Of a stretch of DNA of 64,000 bases, positions 61,230 to 64,000 are shown in pieces. Made by a program: the position numbers and the translations under genes. Position 1 is the first letter of the stretch. Every line of letters begins with the position of its first letter. A model generated the notes under the pieces. It was not told the DNA's origin and searched no databases. It saw only the letters and a program-made list of their open reading frames with translations. The stretch covers positions 1-64,000 of the forward strand of contig DVKR01000012.1 in NCBI GenBank assembly GCA_018715935.1, in the 5' to 3' direction. The DNA is from Candidatus Aphodovivens excrementavium. GTDB lineage: Bacteria > Actinomycetota > Coriobacteriia > Coriobacteriales > Eggerthellaceae.

Positions 61230-62246
61230 ATGCGCCCGCCTGAACCCAAGACCGAAAATGCCCTTTGCGGCACGAACGCGCGCGAGCCCCACCGCCCCGC
61301 GCTGCGGCTCGCGGCGCTTGTTGCCGCATTTGGCTGTGCGCTTCTGCTCTGCCTTTCCGGCTGTGCGGCGTCGGGCGCCGCCCGGGAAGCCGACCTTTCC
61401 CGCTCCGTCTCTCTAAGCGAGATCGATCCCCTTGCCGCGCAAACGTTCCAAGAGGAAGCGGACGGGTTCGAGGTGCTCGCAGAAGACTCACCGTCCGTTA
61501 TAGACGAAAACGGAGGCGAGCCCTCGTTCACCGACGAAGACACTGCCTACGCCAAACAGCATTTGGGGTACGAGAGCTACAGCGCGCTTGATCGGTTCGG
61601 CCGCTGCGGAACGGCAACGGCATGCCTAGGGCCTGAAACCATGCCCGCCCCCAACGAAGAGCGAGAAAGCATTTCCGAAATCAAGCCGTCTGGCTGGGAC
61701 CAGGCGTTTTACGACAGCGTCCAGAACGGCGCGCTGTGGAACAGGTGCCATCTGATTGCATGGTCGCTGTCAAGCGAAAACGCCAACGAACGCAACCTGG
61801 TAACCGGAACGCGCAACATGAACTCCGCACTAATGCTTCCCTATGAGGAAGAGGTTGCACGCTACATCGACCGCACAGGCAACCATGTGCTCTACCGCGC
61901 AACGCCGCTGTTCGAAGATGCCGAGCTGGTTTGCAGAGGTATTCTGCTCGAGGCGGAATCGCTTGAAGACGAAGGGCGGGGCGTGTCGTTTGCCGTGTTT
62001 TGCGCAAACGTCCAACCGGGCATTGCCATCGATTACGACAACGGTCAAAGCCGCGAAGCCCATTCGGAGCAAACCGCGCCAGCGGAAGCGCAAGACTACG
62101 TGCTTAACACCTCGTCGATGCGCTTCCATCTGCCAACCTGCGATTCGGTGGCAGACATGTCGCCGAAAAACCGAGCATACGTTACCGAGAGTCGCGATAC
62201 GCTCATTGAGGAAGGATATGAGCCCTGCGGCAACTGCCAGCCATAA
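61230..62246 (+). CDS. lipoprotein DNA/RNA non-specific endonuclease with C-terminal Cys-rich tail
   Basis: The 338-residue protein has a basic N-terminus, a membrane stretch and the lipobox LSGC. The middle is a beta-beta-alpha-Me nuclease: LWNRCHLIAWSLS supplies the general-base His (NRCH replaces the DRGH motif of Serratia nuclease) and NLVTGTRNMN the metal-binding Asn. EndA-type DNA-entry nucleases are close relatives. The final 50 residues (FHLPTCDSVADMSP, EEGYEPCGNCQP) form a small Cys/His module of the type found at the end of Ada-like or thermonuclease-fused domains. It acts at the outer face of the membrane. Confidence 0.88.
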   Translation: MRPPEPKTENALCGTNAREPHRPALRLAALVAAFGCALLLCLSGCAASGAAREADLSRSVSLSEIDPLAAQTFQEEADGFEVLAEDSPSVIDENGGEPSFTDEDTAYAKQHLGYESYSALDRFGRCGTATACLGPETMPAPNEERESISEIKPSGWDQAFYDSVQNGALWNRCHLIAWSLSSENANERNLVTGTRNMNSALMLPYEEEVARYIDRTGNHVLYRATPLFEDAELVCRGILLEAESLEDEGRGVSFAVFCANVQPGIAIDYDNGQSREAHSEQTAPAEAQDYVLNTSSMRFHLPTCDSVADMSPKNRAYVTESRDTLIEEGYEPCGNCQP

Positions 62247-62279
62247 TACCGCCAACCGCAAGCAACAAGGAGGAAACCG

Positions 62280-62939
62280 ATGTTTGACCACGATCCGTTC
62301 AGCAACGTGCGCGTGCTCACGCATAGCGCAATCCGCATGGAGTCGGAATACGGCGCCGTGCTCTATTTCGACCCCTACGATCTCGCGGAAGAGTTCCACG
62401 ACGCCGATGTGATTGCCATCACTCACACCCATTACGACCACTTCTCCCCCGAAGACATCAAAAAGGTCGCCAAGGAAGACACCCTCATCGTCGCTCCCGA
62501 GACGTGCGCGAAAGAGGTTGCACAGATCGGACTGCCGCTCATCACCCTTGCCGCCGGAGAAGCGACCGCCGTCAAGGGCAACGTCATCCACGCCGTGCCC
62601 GCCTATAACGTCGAGCCTGAGCGCCTCGGCTTTCACCCGCAGGAAAACGGGTGGCTGGGCTATCAGGTGGTAATGGACGACCTCACCTACTACATCGCCG
62701 GCGACACCGACCAAAATCCCGACAACGAAACGCTGCGCTGCGACGTCGCGCTCGTTCCCATCGGCGGAACCTACACGATGGATCCCAAACAAGCGGCGGA
62801 ATTCGTCAACAAGATCCGCCCGCGCATCGTCATTCCCACCCACTACGGCACCGCCGTGGGAACCAAGGAGGACGTTGAGGCGTTCGAGCCGCTGGTTGAC
62901 GAAAAGATCGAGGTCATGCGTAAGATGGAGTGGCACTAA
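62280..62939 (+). CDS. MBL-fold metal-dependent hydrolase (UlaG-like)
   Basis: The 219-residue protein has HTHYDH as the metal-binding loop, plus AGDTDQNPD and PTHYGT. It resembles the UlaG/YtkL branch of metallo-beta-lactamase-fold hydrolases. The substrate is unknown. AGGAGG lies before the ATG, and the stop overlaps the dtd start by one base (TAATG), so translation is coupled. Confidence 0.9.
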   Translation: MFDHDPFSNVRVLTHSAIRMESEYGAVLYFDPYDLAEEFHDADVIAITHTHYDHFSPEDIKKVAKEDTLIVAPETCAKEVAQIGLPLITLAAGEATAVKGNVIHAVPAYNVEPERLGFHPQENGWLGYQVVMDDLTYYIAGDTDQNPDNETLRCDVALVPIGGTYTMDPKQAAEFVNKIRPRIVIPTHYGTAVGTKEDVEAFEPLVDEKIEVMRKMEWH

Positions 62940-63385
62940 TGCGCGCCGTTGTCCAATGCGTTTCTAACGCATCGGTACTCGTTGACGGATCGACCGTCGG
63001 CAGCATAGGAAAAGGCTTTCTCGTTCTTCTTGGCGTAGGGCACGACGATACCGAAGAGCAGGCGGAAAAGCTCTGGCGCAAAATATCCCGCCTGCGCGTT
63101 TTCGAGGACGAACAAGGGAAAATCAACCTGTCGCTTTCCGACGTCGGAGGCGAAGTTCTTGTGGTATCGCAGTTCACCCTCTATGCCAGCTGCAAGAAGG
63201 GAAACCGCCCCTCTTTCACCGAGGCGGCGGCTCCAACGCACGCCAACGAGCTCTACGAATACTTCTGCCAGCTGGCGAAAGACGAGGGGAAAACCGTCCA
63301 ACAAGGCGTGTTCGGCGCGATGATGGACGTACATCTGGTCAATCACGGCCCGTTTACCCTGTGGCTTGACACCGAAACGCTTTAG
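62939..63385 (+). CDS. dtd: D-aminoacyl-tRNA deacylase
   Basis: The 148-residue protein has MRAVVQ at the start, [18 protein letters not shown] and the cross-subunit [11 protein letters not shown] with Gly-cisPro. Dtd clears D-amino acids and glycine mischarged on tRNA-Ala. Length and motifs are standard. Confidence 0.96.
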   Translation: MRAVVQCVSNASVLVDGSTVGSIGKGFLVLLGVGHDDTEEQAEKLWRKISRLRVFEDEQGKINLSLSDVGGEVLVVSQFTLYASCKKGNRPSFTEAAAPTHANELYEYFCQLAKDEGKTVQQGVFGAMMDVHLVNHGPFTLWLDTETL

Positions 63386-63675
63386 GGAGAAGGGGCACTC
63401 GACCGCAAACGGCTCGGCTCCCCCGCGCGTCAGACATGCTCAAACTAATAGTTAGATTGTCTAATTAACAACTAAAATTAATTGCAGACAACTAAAAGTT
63501 GTCTAATTTCGAGAATAATACCTGGTAAGATGGAAGAGACGAAGCGGGGTTTCCCTGTAACGACAATCGATAAGGTTTACGCAGCGACCCAGACAAAAGC
63601 GCACGTAAGACCCCGCTTCCTATGCCAGCATAGCACGGTTTCCCAGCCGAAGGTAACAACGCGGCCTTCCCTTTG
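63386..63675. other. convergent A/T-rich gap with inverted repeats
   Basis: No gene is visible. AGACAACT-AAA-AGTTGTCT (63486-63504) is an 8-bp hairpin. TTGTCTAATT occurs twice (near 63457 and 63500). GAAGCGGGGT (63541-63550) pairs exactly with ACCCCGCTTC (63610-63619), enclosing 59 bases with a possible inner TTACG/CGTAA stem. It could be an unannotated structured RNA; no clear promoter was found. Confidence 0.5.
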
Positions 63676-64000
63676 CTATTCGCCCACAAAACGATACCCA
63701 ACTCCCACTTCAGTTGCGATGAATCGAGGCTGCGCAGGCTTGTCGCCAAGCTTGCGCCGAAGCGACGCCACCAAAACGCGCAAGGTCTTATAGTCGTCGG
63801 AAGTCGCATAGCTCCACACGGCATGCTGGATAAAACGGTGCGTGAGCGCCTTGCCCTGGTTCTGCACCATCACCACCAAAATGCCGTACTCGTAGGGAGT
63901 GAGATGTATGGGCTTCCCGTCGAGCCGCACCGTACGCGTTTCGCAATCTATCTCCAAACCGTCAACGCAGTATGCCGCCATCTCCGCCTCGTCGCGTTGC
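63676..64000 (-). CDS. C-terminal part of an OmpR/KdpE-type response regulator (partial)
   Basis: The gene runs in from beyond the window edge; 108 residues are visible. They form a winged-helix DNA-binding domain (CVDGLEIDCETRTVRLDGKPI, LTPYEYGILVVMVQNQGKALTH, LRVLVASLRRKLGDK, GVGYRFVGE). The receiver domain is outside the window. The spelling VGVGYR is typical of KdpE/OmpR members. An ATG at 63981 is internal, not the start, since the frame is open to the edge. Confidence 0.9.
   Translation of the reverse strand, partial: QRDEAEMAAYCVDGLEIDCETRTVRLDGKPIHLTPYEYGILVVMVQNQGKALTHRFIQHAVWSYATSDDYKTLRVLVASLRRKLGDKPAQPRFIATEVGVGYRFVGE

Overview
The window looks like a chromosomal segment of an anaerobic, high-GC Gram-positive of the Coriobacteriia, probably Eggerthellaceae (Slackia/Adlercreutzia/Eggerthella type). 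This is inferred from protein flavour and gene mix, not from a search. The pointers are strictly anaerobic-type proteins (rubrerythrin, Fe-S PurF and Nth, a molybdopterin oxidoreductase), LysR regulators carrying a CxxC pair, and a TatA/GreA/LysS/ClpC/IspDF neighbourhood. Most genes lie on the minus strand.

0-13 kb is core: tRNA-Ala with promoter and terminator, a small hypothetical, a homocysteine methyltransferase with a vestigial pterin domain, a U32 tRNA-hydroxylase, cysS, ispDF with a 4-base overlap, clpC under a CIRCE element, lysS fused to a tRNA-binding domain, greA and tatA.

13-20.5 kb is an accessory island bracketed by two nearly identical tRNA-Pro(CGG) genes. It holds a frameshifted mobile-element-type gene, the N-terminal stub of what looks like a conjugative-element DNA methylase, a dead IS3-family element whose ends supply the stop codons of both flanking broken genes, a truncated and an intact LysR gene, a nitrilase-family amidohydrolase and an MFS transporter. 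The transporter has a patterned upstream region.

20.5-34 kb holds a CoA-transferase, a thioesterase, a flippase-like membrane protein and purine biosynthesis (purF, purM, purN, purH). An XdhC-family protein and a divergent cytosolic molybdoenzyme are interleaved with the pur genes, and a class B sortase overlaps the purF start. 34-43 kb has a polyphosphate cluster (double-domain PPK2, ppx, ppk1, plus a 38-residue membrane peptide), a cytosolic BspA-type leucine-rich repeat protein, glmM and a solitary hisE.

43-52.5 kb is rpoB-rpoC with a clear promoter and terminator, then the upstream yacP and rlmB. 52.5-64 kb mixes a TRIC-type channel, nth, a lipoprotein with palindromic control DNA, a TetR/DHA2 efflux pair with two matching operators, rubrerythrin, an amino acid permease, a cupin, a secreted nuclease, an MBL hydrolase, dtd, and the 3' end of a response regulator that runs out of the window. 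I see no rRNA, CRISPR array, replication origin or integrase. All spacings and motif matches were read by eye; no alignment or database search was run.
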